Source of the DNA: CAVSWT01 sp963782985
GTDB lineage: Bacteria; Bacteroidota; Ignavibacteria; Ignavibacteriales; Ignavibacteriaceae
Assembly (NCBI GenBank): GCA_963782985.1
Contig: CAWALU010000009.1
Coordinates: forward strand, 1-64,000
Direction: 5' to 3'
DNA: 64,000 bases
Position numbers and translations under genes: made by a program. The notes beneath the pieces are model-generated. The model did not search any database. It was not told the DNA's origin and was given only the letters and a program-made list of their open reading frames with translations. Below are positions 1 to 11,369 of the stretch, in pieces (the first letter of the stretch is position 1; each line of letters opens with the position of its first letter).

Positions 1-2350
1 CATTTTCCGAAATCCAATTTCCTGTTAGATTTGAAGTATAGGGTATGTGCGGCGGGTTTAATTTTATCCCTTTTAATTCATTAGCAAATTTATCAAAAAT
101 AGGGTCAAGCATTTTGCTATGGAATGCATGAGCATTCTGTACTTGCCTGTAAAGTATTCCTTTATCACTTAATACTTCCTCAAACTGGGCAACACTTTCT
201 TCGGCACCTGCGACAACACAAAGATTTGGTGAATTAATTAGTGATATCGATAGTCCCTCCCCAAGTAAAGGAATTAATTCTATTTCCGGAAGAGTAACAG
301 CCAGCATTCTCCCTTCAGGTAATTTATTTACCAGCTTCGCACGTATTGAAATAATCTTTAATGCATCCTCCAAAGAAAATACACCTGCAAAGCACGCAGC
401 AACATATTCCCCCATACTATGTCCTACAATTGCATCAGGAGTGATGCCGAGATTCATCCATAATTTTGCAAGTGCATATTCTAATGTGAAAAGTGCAGGC
501 TGCGCATATAATGTTTGATTAAGTTTTTGTGTATGTTTATCAGCAGATTTATTAACTCTCCCCGCAAGCATTTGTTTCAGATCAATTCCGCCGCTATTTG
601 CATGGTTGTGTTCTAATATAATCTTTTGGATAAAGAACTTCTCTTATATCCATATCTATATAATTATTCAGTATAGCAGCACATTCATCAACTGTTTCTT
701 TAAATACTTTTACTTTTTGATATAAATCGTAACCCATTCCAACGTAGTGATCACCTATTCCTGGAAATAAAAATATTACGAGCCGCTTTGTATTGTTTTG
801 AATTTTACTTGAAAATATTCGCTTGGAATTGTCCTGATTTAAAATTTCAATTGCATCATTTCTATCTTTACAAACGAAGAATTTCCGGTGATCAAATGTT
901 TTTCGCCCTTGCTGCAATGTATACGCAGCATCTCTAATTTCTACATTTTCATTTTTCTCTAAAAATATTTTTAATTGCATTGTTGATTGATCAAGTGCTG
1001 GTTCACTCTTTGCAGATAAAATTAAGAGATTCGTTAAATCGGATTGAACATTACTATTTGTTATAGGAGCTTCTTCTAAGATTAAAAATGCATTTGTTCC
1101 ACCCATGCCTGTAGACATTACCCCTGACCTTCTTAATCCCACACTTTTCCATTCAGATAGTTTTTCCGCTACAAAAAACGGACTATTTTCAAAATCAATT
1201 TCAGGGTTTGGTTCCGAGTAGTTAATACTTGGCGGAATTTTTTTATTCTTAAGTGAAAGTATAGTCTTAATTAATCCGGCCATTCCGGCAGCAGCATCAA
1301 GATGGCCAAAATTAGTTTTAACGGACCCTATTGCACAGAATTTTTTTTCATTCAGTAAAATTTCTAAAAGCTTTAGTTAATGCAGCGAGTTCAATCGGAT
1401 CTCCAAGTGGAGTACCGGACCCATGAGCTTCAATATAAGTAATTGATTTTGCATCGATATCTGCCAGCAGAGTGCTTCAATTACTGCATCAGCCTGACTG
1501 TTAACACTTGGTGCTGTATAACCCGCTTTCTCGGAACCATCATTATTTATGGCGCTACCTTTTATCACTGCATGAATAGTATCATTATCCTTAATGGCAT
1601 CAGAAAGCCTCTTCAATACAACAATACCACATCCACTTCCAAATACTGTCCCATTTGCTTTTTTATCAAATGCCCGAACATGGGCATCAGGAGAGACAAT
1701 GCCGCCCCCGTCGCAAATATAACCTGCTTTATGAGGAGCTTTCACTGAAACAGCACCTGCAATCGCCATATCAGATTCTTCTGTTATCAAACTCTGGCAG
1801 GCAAGATGAACAGCTACAAGAGAAGTTGAGCACGCAGTCTGAACATTAATGCTTGGACCTTTAAGATTCAATTTATATGAAATTCTTGTAGAGGGGAAAT
1901 CCTTATCGTTACCGATTAAAGTTGGAATATATTCATCAATAAATTTTGATCGAAGGATATTATTCATGAAATAAGTATTCATAGCTGAACCGGTAAATAC
2001 ACTGATTTTGCCGTTAAACTTTTCCGGATCATAACCAGAATGTTCTAAAGCTTGATGAGCACATTCTAATAAAATCCTATGCTGGGGATCCATGTTTTTA
2101 GCTTCCATGGGAGTAAAGCCAAAGAACTTTGCATCAAACATTCCCGGTTCATCTATTACAGGGCTTGCTTTTACATAGTTTGGATTATTGATCAAAGAAT
2201 CCGGTATTCCGGATTGTTTAATTCTTCATCAGTAAAGTGGCTTATTGATTCAATACCATTATTCCAAATTATGCCAAAAGAATCCAGATCATTTGCGCCC
2301 GGAAACCGGCAAGACATCCCAATGATTGCAATATCAAAACTATTATCCAT
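1..2350 (-). pseudogene. Type I polyketide synthase KS-AT module, frameshifted and cut by the window edge
   Basis: The start is placed at the ATG at 2350, followed by an N-terminus typical of a ketosynthase (IIGMSCRFPGA). KS catalytic motifs are all present but lie in different frames: TACSTS with the active Cys, EAHGSGTPLGDP, and KTNFGHLD. The KS C-terminus and linker (GVMSTGMGGTNAFLILEEAP) lead into an acyltransferase beginning FLFPGIGDHYVGMG. The AT keeps its nucleophile motif GHSMGEYVAA and carries HAFHS, the pattern normally seen in malonyl-selective ATs. Frameshifts lie near 2210, 1465, 1350 and 600, so no intact product is possible without correction. The gene starts 41 bases downstream of the adenylation-domain gene and is the most downstream cluster member visible. 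Further domains may lie outside the window. Domain identity is secure; its broken state depends on the assembly being correct. Confidence 0.85.
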
Positions 2351-2391
2351 CAAATTTATTTAGTTCCTAATTATTAATTCTGTTGGTTTTA

Positions 2392-4023
2392 TTATTGAAT
2401 ATTTAATACAGGTTCCGGCAATGATTTACGATCCGCTTTACCATTAGAAAGCAAAGGGATTTCATCCAGCTTAACAAAATGATTGGGGATCATGTATTCC
2501 GGAAGATATTTTTTTGTATACTCTTTCAGCGCATCAATACTAAAATTTTGTTTGCAAACAATGTAAGCTATTATTAGAATTATATTTTCTGAATACTTTT
2601 TCACTAGTAACAATGCAATCCTGGATATCTTTATATTCTCTAATGATTGATTCTATTTCCCCCAGTTCAATTCTTAGACCACGAATTTTAACCTGGTGAT
2701 CTTCCCTTCCTAAATATTCAACATTTCCATCCGGAAGCCAGCGTGCAATATCCCCCGTTTTATACATTTTTTCTCCTGGAAGAAAAGGATTATTTACGAA
2801 TTTTTCTTCAGTCAATTCCGGCTTATTTATATATCCTCTTGCTAAGCCAACACCGCTGATATACAATTCTCCTTCTTCATTAACTCCCATCAGCTTATCA
2901 TCTTTTATAATATAAAATTTTGTATTATCAATAGGCCGCCCGATTGGAATTCTATCAAATCCATTTTCTTTTGGACAATCAAAAAAGCTAACATCGACTG
3001 TTGCCTCTGTTGGACCATAAAGATTTGTTAATCCGGCTCCAGTATAATTTTCTAGTATGTTATTAAATTTTTTCACATGACTTATAGTAAGTGCTTCCCC
3101 GCTTGAAAATACTTGCCTGAGGCCTGATAACTTTTTTATTTCTTCGGACGATTTACCTTCAAGATACTCCAGGTAAACATTTAACATTGATGGGACAAAG
3201 TGTATTACTGAAATATTATTTTTCTTAATTGTCTCTGAAATAATTAACGGAATTTTTTCTCCGCCAGGCATTAAGAAACACATCTTGGCCCCGGTAATTG
3301 CCCACCAAAAAATCTCCCAAACAGATACATCAAAATAAAAAGGGGTCTTTTGTAATATTACATCGGTATTATAAATTGGATATACTTTCTGCATCCAATT
3401 AAGTCTGTTTACAACAGAGCGATGTTCAATCATTACACCTTTTGGCTTCCCTGTTGAACCGGAAGTATAGATAACATAAGCAAGATCTTCTTGAATTATT
3501 AATATTAACCGGGTTGTCAATATTTCCATCATAGATTTCATCGTTTTCAAGATTAATAATTTTACCATTAAATTTTATATGATCAGAGGTTTTATCCTGG
3601 CAAAGAACAATTTTTGTTTTACTGTCCTCAAGCATGTAACGAATCCTATCTTCGGGATAATCAGGAGATATCGGAAGATAAGCTCCGCCGGATTTCAGAA
3701 TCCCAAATATTCCGATTATCATGGCGAACGAACGTTCAGTACATATCCCTACAATATCATCCCGCCCAATTCCTTCAGCTCTTAATTTATGTGCAATTTG
3801 ATTTGAGAATTTATTTAACTCTTCATAAGTAAGATCTATTTTTACCGTTAAATGATTTACCATATTCACAAATAACAGCTTCTTGAGTTGAGTTAGCTTT
3901 CACATGCTCTTCAAATAACTGATGTATTGTCACATTGTCGCGAAAAATCTTATCCGTGCGGTTAACTTTTTCAATCAATTCATTAGTAAAATTTAAAGGC
4001 AGTATATTTTCTTTAGTTTGCAT
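2392..4023 (-). pseudogene. Free-standing NRPS adenylation domain, predicted serine-activating, frameshifted
   Basis: Core motifs appear in order: A3 YIYTSGSTGKPKGV, A4 FDVSVWEIFW, A5 NLYGPTEATVD, A7 YKTGDIARW, A8 GREDHQVKIRG and A10 LSNGKADRKSL. Reading the ten pocket positions by motif alignment gives D-V-W-H-F-S-L-V-D-K, identical to the serine code of EntF. The pocket stretch is uninterrupted, so this prediction does not rest on frame repair. Frameshifts lie near 3855, 3497 and 2600. The protein stops soon after A10, with no condensation or carrier domain, so it is a stand-alone loader. Its neighbours are an acyl-CoA dehydrogenase, a free ACP and a hydroxyacyl dehydrogenase. This fits loading serine onto the free ACP for aminomalonyl-ACP synthesis, as ZmaJ does in zwittermicin biosynthesis. 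Confidence 0.85.
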
Positions 4024-4071
4024 TTTATAATACTCTGTTAATTGACATATTTCTAATAAGTAAATAATATA

Positions 4072-5219
4072 TTATTTTTTTAATTTATTTGCTTTATCAA
4101 CAAATGTTTTACCCAGCATTCTTTCGTGAATTTGAGTGGTCCCTTCGATTATCTCCATAATTTTAGAATCTCTATAATATCTTGCTACCGGAGAAGATTC
4201 GTGACAACCACTGGCACCTCTTATTTGAACAGCATCTGAGGCAGCTCTTACGACTGCTTTGGATGTGAAATATTTCGCCATTTGGACTTTTTCATATACA
4301 TCAGGTGTATGTTCATCTTCAGCTTTACAAGCTGTATAACATAAAAGTCCTGCAGCTTGTAGATCCGTACCCATTCTGGCTATTAACGAACGAATCATAC
4401 CCTCTTCACCTACATATTTATTTCCAATTTTTCTACTTGACGCATATAGTATACTTTCTTCAAAACAAGCCCTTAGTAGTCCTAATGCAGAGCAAGAAGT
4501 GCTAATTCTGCCGTAATGAAGGCCGATGGAAGCAACATGAGATAAAGCGAAACCCGGTTTCCCAACAATATCTGTTTCAGGAATCTCTATATCATGAAAA
4601 GTCAATTGGGCCATATGGGCAGCTTTAAAACCCATCATATTCTTCAAAGGACTAATATTTAATCCAGGAGTGTCCTTAGTAATTAAAGCTGCAATCGATT
4701 TGTCCTGATCTTTACCAAATATCAAAAATAAGTCAGCTTTTTCACCATACGAAGTCCATCTTTTCATTCCATTGAGAATATATTTTTCACCTTCTTTTTA
4801 AAATTTGTCTCAAGACTTTGAATTGCACTACCGACATTTGGTTCAGTCAGGGCAAATGCCCCAATTATTTCACCTTTTGCTAATTGCTCCAACCATTTGT
4901 CTTTTTGTTCTCTGGTTCCCCATTTTAATAAAGTCATTGAAACCATTGCTTGAATTGTCAACAGATCTGTTAGGGAAGAAATTCCTCGACCTACGGCTTC
5001 ATTTAACAAACCAAATGTAACAAAATCCCATCCCATGCCGCCAAATTCTTTAGGGATATTACTTCCTAAATAACCTGATTGACCAAGAACTTTTATAAAA
5101 TCATTGGGCATTTCTTGATTTTGATCCCACTTAGAGGCGTAAGGTTCAACCTTTGATTTGATAAAGTCCCGAAATTCAGAGTATCTATTTTTTTGATCTG
5201 GTGTCAGAAGACTTATCAT
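4072..5219 (-). pseudogene. Acyl-CoA dehydrogenase-family oxidase of extender-unit synthesis, one frameshift
   Basis: The two reading frames join into one acyl-CoA dehydrogenase of about 381 residues, the normal length. The N-terminal half contains the FAD-site motif FALTEPNVGS, and the C-terminal half ends with the family signature IIEGTTQIHERMLG. The single break is near 4800, inside a run of A/T, where one base appears to be missing. In FkbI- and ZmaI/ZmaE-type pathways this enzyme oxidises an ACP-bound 2-substituted 3-oxopropionyl (semialdehyde) group to the malonyl thioester. Its place between a free ACP and a serine adenylation domain supports that role rather than fatty acid oxidation. 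One homopolymer indel could be a sequencing error, so this is the least convincingly dead of the broken genes. Confidence 0.8.
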
Positions 5220-5260
5220 TTATAATCTTTTTAATAATTTTAATAGATGAAAACACTTGT

Positions 5261-5515
5261 TTATTTACTTTGCTTTCTCTCAACAAATAAAGAGGCTGCA
5301 TTTACCGACTCAAAATTATCCATTGATAAGTCATCCATAGTAACTTCTATTTTAAATGATTTTTCTAAAAAAGTCATCAATTGAATTGCAAATAATGAAT
5401 TGACGATACCTGATTCGAATAGGTTATCATCATCCTGTAAATTAGGTATGTTTATCGATTCTAATATAAAATTCTTAATAGTTTTTTTGGTTGAATGAAT
5501 TGATTGTGTATCCAT
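5261..5515 (-). CDS. Free-standing acyl carrier protein (biosynthetic cluster)
   Basis: This is an intact 84-residue protein with carrier-protein character. The phosphopantetheine serine lies in SGIVNSLFAIQLM, followed by the usual acidic helix and a conserved end (FESVNAASLFVERK). It sits 41 bases upstream of the acyl-CoA dehydrogenase and about 40 bases downstream of the hydroxyacyl dehydrogenase. In FkbJ, ZmaD and ZmaH systems such a discrete ACP holds the glyceryl or seryl group while it is oxidised to the extender unit. It is the only gene of the cluster without a visible disablement, which may simply reflect its short length. Confidence 0.85.
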   Translation of the reverse strand: MDTQSIHSTKKTIKNFILESINIPNLQDDDNLFESGIVNSLFAIQLMTFLEKSFKIEVTMDDLSMDNFESVNAASLFVERKQSK

Positions 5516-5557
5516 TGCTGCCTTTAAATTTGTTATCGGGTTGATTAATAATACTTA

Positions 5558-6420
5558 TTAAACACTAGGATAATTGTAAAATCCTTTACCTGTTTTACGT
5601 CCCAGATGTCCTGCATAAACCATTTTTCTCAAAAGAGGACAACATCTATATTTAGGGTCATGGTAACTTTCATACAAGTACATCAAGCGAATTCATAACT
5701 GTATCAAGCCCGATTAAATCCGCAGTTTCTAGAGGTCCCATGGTATGCCCAAAACATTTTTTAAAAATATTATCAATATCAGCAGCAGATGCCACCTGAT
5801 CCTGAAAAACAAACATCGCTTCATTCATAAATAAATGAGAAATCCTATTGGAAACAAACCCCGGCATATCGTTTACAACAATGCTGTTTTTACCTAATTG
5901 CTTGAAAAGTATGTTCAACTTTTCAAGTGTTTGATCCGATGTATGAAAACCTCTAATTACCTCAACGGTAGGTTTTAAATGAACTGGGTTCATCAGATGA
6001 ATTCCTACAATTTTATCCGGACGTTTTGTAACGCTGCCTACTTTAGTAATAGATATACATGAAGTATTACATCCAAAGCAGACATCTTCACCAGCAATTT
6101 GATCGAGTTGCTTATAAACCCCCTCTTTTATTTTCCAATCTTCTGTTACATTTTCTATAATAAATTCACATTCGGCAATTTCATCGATATTATTTGTCAG
6201 ATATTAATTTTTGTTCAATTTCATGCTTAGATATTTTAGGAGAATCTTTTAAAAATAAAGGCGCAAATCTTACATTCTTCACTATTTCTGTTTTAGCATT
6301 TTCCAACTGTTTATCGGATATATCCACTAAAACAGTTTCTAGGCCATGTAAAATCAGATCCGTTGCTACGCCGATACCAATGTTACCAGCACCCAGAATT
6401 CCTATTTTATTAAATTCCAT
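5558..6420 (-). pseudogene. 3-hydroxyacyl-CoA dehydrogenase family enzyme, frameshifted
   Basis: The N-terminus shows a Rossmann NAD-binding motif (GILGAGNIGIGVA). The middle has the family's catalytic-histidine segment in the form VGIHLMNPVHLKP, and the C-terminus has FVSNRISHLFMNEA and a final GRKTGKGFYNYP. These parts are in different frames, with shifts near 6193 and near 5675. I take the ATG at 6420 as the start because the Rossmann strand follows directly; an upstream start at 6462 is possible. FkbK and ZmaG are the known relatives that oxidise the hydroxyl of ACP-bound glycerate or serine to an aldehyde. The order dehydrogenase, ACP, acyl-CoA dehydrogenase, Ser adenylation domain matches zmaG-H-I-J. 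Confidence 0.8.
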
Positions 6421-6473
6421 ATGTGATATATTTTTTTTGAATTCATTGTTTATCTTACGCAAAGAGTCTGAAT

Positions 6474-6502
6474 AAACCCAGTTTATTTAAGAAACTGGGT
6501 TT
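6474..6502 (-). terminator. Terminator-like perfect hairpin
   Basis: The arms AAACCCAGTTT and AAACTGGGTTT pair perfectly over 11 bases around a 7-base loop. The hairpin lies between the end of the FkbH/carrier-protein gene and the hydroxyacyl dehydrogenase. Flanking T-rich sequence on both strands suggests it could act in either direction. It would split the cluster into at least two transcripts. Confidence 0.5.
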
Positions 6503-6666
6503 ATAAATATTTATTTAGTAAGATAATTTAATAATCTTTGTCGGATTAGATTTATATACAGATGATTTTCATAATGGATCGATTAAAAATCGTTTACGAT
6601 TTAATTTGATTTTAACTAAAAATTTTAAAGTAGTTTTGTAATTAAATACAAAAGAGAGAGTTTGTT

Positions 6667-8409
6667 TTATCTTTTTCTTGTTATCCGATTTTCTCTTCTT
6701 CTTCTGCCCCTTTCAGCTATTTCCTCGACAGCTTCGGACTTATTACCGGCAGCATCCTCCATCAATTTCTTACTCATTAATCCAACTGTTGGGCATTCAA
6801 ATAATTTCACAATTGAGAGATTTATTCCAAGCTCTTTTTTTATTAAAGCTATTAACTGCACTGCTTTTAGTGATGTTCCGCCGATTTCAAAAAAATTGTC
6901 ATTCAGACCTATTATGGTCCTTCCCAAAACTTTCTGCCAGATTAAAGATATCCGCTGTTCAATATCTGTATTTGGTTGAAGATAGTTTGATAAATCCTGT
7001 TTAGTATTTAATACTTTAAAAGATTCAACTTCTTTAAAGATGAGAGGATTGGAATTAAGCTTTTCCGCAACCTGTTGCAGTTGATCAGATAAGACGGAAG
7101 ATTTTATTTTATTCTTTTCAGATTTTTTATTTATTTCCTTTTCACTTCTAGTCTCATCAATTGATTCTTCATTAGATATTGTCGGATCATAATTAAGTTC
7201 AGCAAGATAATCAGCTGGAAATAAAAATATTAAATCGTTAAATATCTTAGTTTTAAATTTTGCTCCAATCTTCTCTATAAATTCTAAGGCTGGTTTGTTT
7301 TTAGATGACGGAATATATTTTAATTCAATAGAATCTAGATTATTTTCTAAAGCGATATTACCTAATTCAGATAAGATTTTATATTCAACACCCCGGCCAA
7401 GAACGCGGCAGCTTAGTAAAAATGAGTCAACCTATATTTTATTTTCAACTATAGAATAAAATAAAACACCGGTCAAACCATAATCTCCGAATCTATCACT
7501 GACCTCTGTAATTAAACAATGATTCTGAGAATTATCCAAAAAATTATTTACTTCAGTTTCAGTTCTTCTAATTGTTGTAAAATTAAATTGGTTTGTTCTG
7601 AAAGTCAGTTGCGATACTCTGCTGATTTGTTCCGGTGTCGGGATTAGAAATTTTGATATTTAATTTTAATCCGTCTAAAAAATCTTTTAAAGATAATGCA
7701 CGCTCACGATATTTTTCCCGCTGGGCATTTTCTTTATACATCTGCGTTCTTTTCTTATCTTCTTCCGTCAGTTTTACATGATCAAATGCCCAGACATTAT
7801 TCAGAAAATTTTTTATAAGTGATTCTTCCATTGGTACCTGTAAAGTCAATACATCCGGGCAATTAATTTTTACTTCACTGCATTCAACCGGATTATCATC
7901 AAGGAAGATAAAACATCCAAATCTAAATTTAATTCATTCGCTAAAGCTTTTAAATTTTCAGATTTCAAATTCCAGTTGATTCTCCAGGAGATCAAATTTT
8001 CCCGTTTTAATATCATATCTTTTCGTATATCAAATACTTCACAAACATCTTCTTCATTATTTTTACTGCAAAGACAAACTATCATACCAGCATTTATTTG
8101 TGCCACCATGAATTTTTGCAGTTGTTTATGTCCCTCAGTAATCTCGATACCTGATACGCCATCTTCTCCGCAAACACCTTTCCATAATGTGTTATCACAA
8201 TCCAGGGCAATTACTTTATAGCCGGCATTTTTAAGCGAGAAGATATTTCTAAATAACAAAGTTCCTAATGATGTGAAATATTCATTTGTATATGGAATAT
8301 GTCCCAATTCATTTCCATGGGAATCATAGTAATTTTTTACAGGATATTTTTCAGGGATTGATTGAGATTTTAAGAAATATACATTTGGTATATCGGCTAA
8401 TATCCGCAA
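6667..8409 (-). pseudogene. FkbH-like HAD domain with C-terminal carrier protein, frameshifted and nonsense-mutated
   Basis: The 5' part has the FkbH segment PYTNEYFTSLGTLLFRN followed by the HAD nucleophile motif VIALDCDNTLWKGVCGEDG. FkbH proteins make glyceryl-S-ACP from 1,3-bisphosphoglycerate. Downstream in other frames come the conserved DDN segment, a GNAT-like C-terminal part (FLLSCRVLGRGVE, YIPSSKNKPALEFIEK), a charged linker and a peptidyl carrier domain with NFFEIGGTSLKAVQL. Frameshifts occur near 7860 and near 7600, and an in-frame TAG lies at 7432-7434 inside a well-conserved segment. The product ends in a basic tail. It is probably continuous with the methyltransferase and DH parts upstream, separated now by a frameshift near 8410. 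Glyceryl-ACP, and from it hydroxy- or methoxymalonyl-ACP, is the likely ancestral product. Confidence 0.8.
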
Positions 8410-8414
8410 ACAAT

Positions 8415-9488
8415 TTATTTTCCATTCTCATCAAACAATTTTTTTAATCCAGAATCCGATAAGACTTCAGGTGAACGCTCACAAACTCCCACAATCATTG
8501 GTACTTTTGCTTTATTCATAAATGAGCGGAATGCCTTATTAAAATTATTTAGGTTTTCATTTAATTTCTTTTCTTTCTTTTCTATTAGCCCATTATTAGA
8601 AATTACAATTTTTTCACTGCCGATTTTTTTCGCATAAATATTATACAGTCCCGACTGCTTAAGAAGTTTTTCCTCTTCAACTTCAAAATAAAAACCTCTT
8701 TGAGTTAAAATTGATTTTATTTCTTCAAAAATATTTCCGTTCTTATCATGGATTTCAATTACTATTTGTTTAATCTTATACCAATCCGGTTCATCAATTC
8801 CTTTAATTATTTCTAATTCGCTTTTTTCAGCATCGATTTTAAGCAAATCGATTTTTTCTATTTTATTTTCTTTAATAATATCCGAAACAGAAATTAATTT
8901 ACATTCATAAATCCGGCTTTCAAGCCTTCCATTAGTTATCTCTTCAACATATTCCTCAACATCATTTTTCTCTAACGAATTTAATTCATTAAACATATTT
9001 CTTACGACAGATTGAATAGCTTCTTTATCTTCTTCTTCATTCGCATTAAAGCTGGAAAATACTGATGAATTATTATAGAATGTGAATTGAGCGGTTTTTA
9101 TTTTATCTGATACACCGTAATTAAAAGTTTTAACTTTGGAACCGTATACATCACTATTGGCTTTTAATAATTCATATACAACAGGTGAAGGTTCATATGA
9201 ATATACTTCGGAATTTTGGCAATGCTGATTAATAAAAAGAGTAAATAATCCAATATTAGCACCAATATCAATTACTGTATCACCGTCATTGATTGTTATT
9301 CCATGTTTCAAATAAACTTTATCCACAAAAATTTCATTATAAACATATTCTGTTTCATATTTGTTTAGATGTACTATTTCGACTTTATTCGGTAAAGTAT
9401 ATTTCGATTTATTTTTAAATAACTCTTCAATTTTTTCTGCATTAACTTTAGGATTTAAGAAAATTTTCTGGCCTTGCCCAGTCTTCAA
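8415..9488 (-). pseudogene. FkbM-family methyltransferase domain embedded in an FkbH-type megaprotein fragment
   Basis: The open part is 357 residues. It contains an FkbM-type SAM-binding motif (VIDIGANIGLFTLF), the acidic motif YSYEPSPVVYELL and the catalytic-region motif DLLKIDAEKSELEIIKGI. After the methyltransferase the sequence returns to an FkbH-family stretch (KVPMIVGVCERSPEVLSD) that continues as the HAD domain in the next frame. Just upstream, in another frame, lies the FkbH-family N-terminal stretch ending VILLGLEDWARPENF. The apparent start is therefore an artefact of a frameshift and the methyltransferase is an internal domain. FkbM proteins are O-methyltransferases, so methylation of the glyceryl or hydroxymalonyl hydroxyl is a reasonable inference. 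Confidence 0.8.
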
Positions 9489-9539
9489 GTCCTAATAATA
9501 TTACATTTATACCATCTTTGTTTTTATGAAATAGACTAT

Positions 9540-10549
9540 TTGAGTCGAGTAATTCCTGAAATATTGATTATAAGGTGTAAAAGTATATCTGGTATTGAGC
9601 TTTGAATTGATCAAACCAGAATTTTAAAGAATCTTCAATAGGGTCTGCTGTAAATGTAGAAGCAATGACAAATATCTTGTTTTTCGTCTTTTAATTCAGA
9701 ATCTCTGAATTAGTCTTTCAAGATATTTAAATTTAAAGATTTTAACTGCCAGATAAATTTTCCCTGATGCATCGAAAACTTTCAAATCACCTTGAAAACC
9801 ACTTTCATTTAAATCACTATCAGATATAATTCGGCTTCACACCAAATTTCTTCCGGTAATTCTAAATTGAATATTTAATTTCATCAATAGAGTTAAGGAC
9901 AAAAGTTCTTCCTTTACTGTCACTAAGTGAGGATAACAGCTGGGTAAAAGAATCCAGCAATGACGGATGTCAAAAAATGATACGCCAGGATATTATTAAT
10001 TTCATTGGAAGAATTAAATAATTTGCCAATAGCTTTATTTTCATAAACCCATATCTCTTTAATTTTTTGAAATTCCGGTCCATATTGATTTCCATTTTCT
10101 GATAATCTTTTATAAAAATCTACCGAATGTATGTGGTCGTTGCTTTGTTCTGAAATTCCTCTAAATTTATCTTGTGCAATTCAGTTTCTGATTTTGTTAA
10201 ATAGTTTTTAACATATAGACGAGCAATAGGTGAGTTATCTACTTCTAGTTTCGGTTATATCTGAAAATTCAATTTTCAATTCATCATTAAAATTTTCTTT
10301 TATTTGAAATGCTAATTTTGTTTGTTTTTCTGAGAGTAAAACAATATTATCAAAGTATACATCTTTAATAACACCGGGAGTTTTATTATATAGGTGATTA
10401 TATATGACATAGCCATTTCTATATAAACAGACCCCGGCAGATACAACCATTCCCTGAAATGAATGATCAGCAAGATATGATAATGTATTAAGACTTAATA
10501 CGAATTCACCTTTATTTTGACGAAATATTATATCACTATTATTAATCAT
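9540..10549 (-). pseudogene. Decayed polyketide dehydratase (DH) domain and FkbH-type N-terminal segment
   Basis: Starting at 10549, the first 104 codons show a DH-like LSYLADHSFQG, the usual position of the HxxxGxxxxP motif, though the proline is not visible in this frame. Further fragments in other frames include NQYGPEFQKIKEIW, the DH C-terminal half with its YGPxFQ signature, and LDSFTQLLSS. After this comes an FkbH-type N-terminal stretch (STFTADPIEDSLKFWF, then NQYFQELLDSNSLFHKN). The reading frame changes at least four times in 1 kb, making this the most heavily damaged part of the cluster. Functional inference beyond domain identity is not justified. Confidence 0.65.
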
Positions 10550-10614
10550 TTCTTATAAAAATTTTTAATGACTTATTGGAAAGGATTTGATTTTGCTGCC
10601 AGGCAATTTATTTC

Positions 10615-11369
10615 TCCGAAAACTGATTATCCTTGATAAAACCGAATTGTGGATCTAAATTAAAGTTCTTTATTGCAGAACTATCATTTTCCACTACAAT
10701 ACTAGAGATGAAACTAGGATGCGGATTAAATGTAATTAAATTCCATCTACAAATCTTCATTTCCTTTAATTTCCTTAATAAATAATTCATCTTCGATTTC
10801 TTCGTCCAAGACTTATTCTATTGGGTGAAAAAGAAAAGCCTTTGCCAATGGCTTTTATATAGGCTTCTTTAGCTGTCCAGATTTTATAAAATATTTCTTC
10901 CTTTTTATCTGGTGAAAGTTTGCTGAACCATTTTTTTTCTGATTCGCTAAAACATAAATTCATCACACCTTCCATATCTGCCAATTCCTTAACTTTTTCA
11001 ACATCAATTCCAATATGGCATGTTTCTTGAGAAAACGAATACTGCAAAATTGTTGGAATGAGATAAATTGAAAGAAGTATTATTCCCTTTCTGAATCCGG
11101 AGAGATAAAAGGTTTTCCAAACTCATTATAATAAAAAATTATATCATTGGGATTGTAATTTGTATATTTTGCAATCAAAAACCGTGTAAACCCGTTGATA
11201 TTATATGCCTGCTTCTTAACCTTTGGAAATTATATTTATCAATCTTCGTCTTTTCATAATCTGAAAGAATGGAATAAAAACCATCTAATAACTTCACCGG
11301 CTGATCGAGATTAGCAGACCAGATATGAATTGAATTGTCAACTAAATTATTTTTTATATTATTTTTCAA
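10615..11369 (-). pseudogene. Sfp-type 4'-phosphopantetheinyl transferase, frameshifted
   Basis: The fragments share the layout of Sfp-type transferases, which load phosphopantetheine onto carrier proteins. The N-terminal part (IHIWSANLDQPVKLLDGFYS, LSDYEKTKIDKYNFQ) is followed in another frame by the magnesium-binding GIDVEKV and by WTAKEAYIKAIGKGFSF. A third frame holds the C-terminal WNLITFNPHPSFISSIVVE. Frameshifts lie near 11,185, 11,050-11,100 and 10,800. It is the most upstream gene of the minus-strand cluster and would have activated the ACP and carrier domains downstream. Its loss would silence the whole pathway unless another transferase substitutes. Confidence 0.8.

Noticed and set aside
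7432..7434. TAG read as a sense codon
   Set aside because: The gene is also frameshifted in several places and no other gene in the window needs TAG readthrough, so a plain nonsense mutation is more likely.
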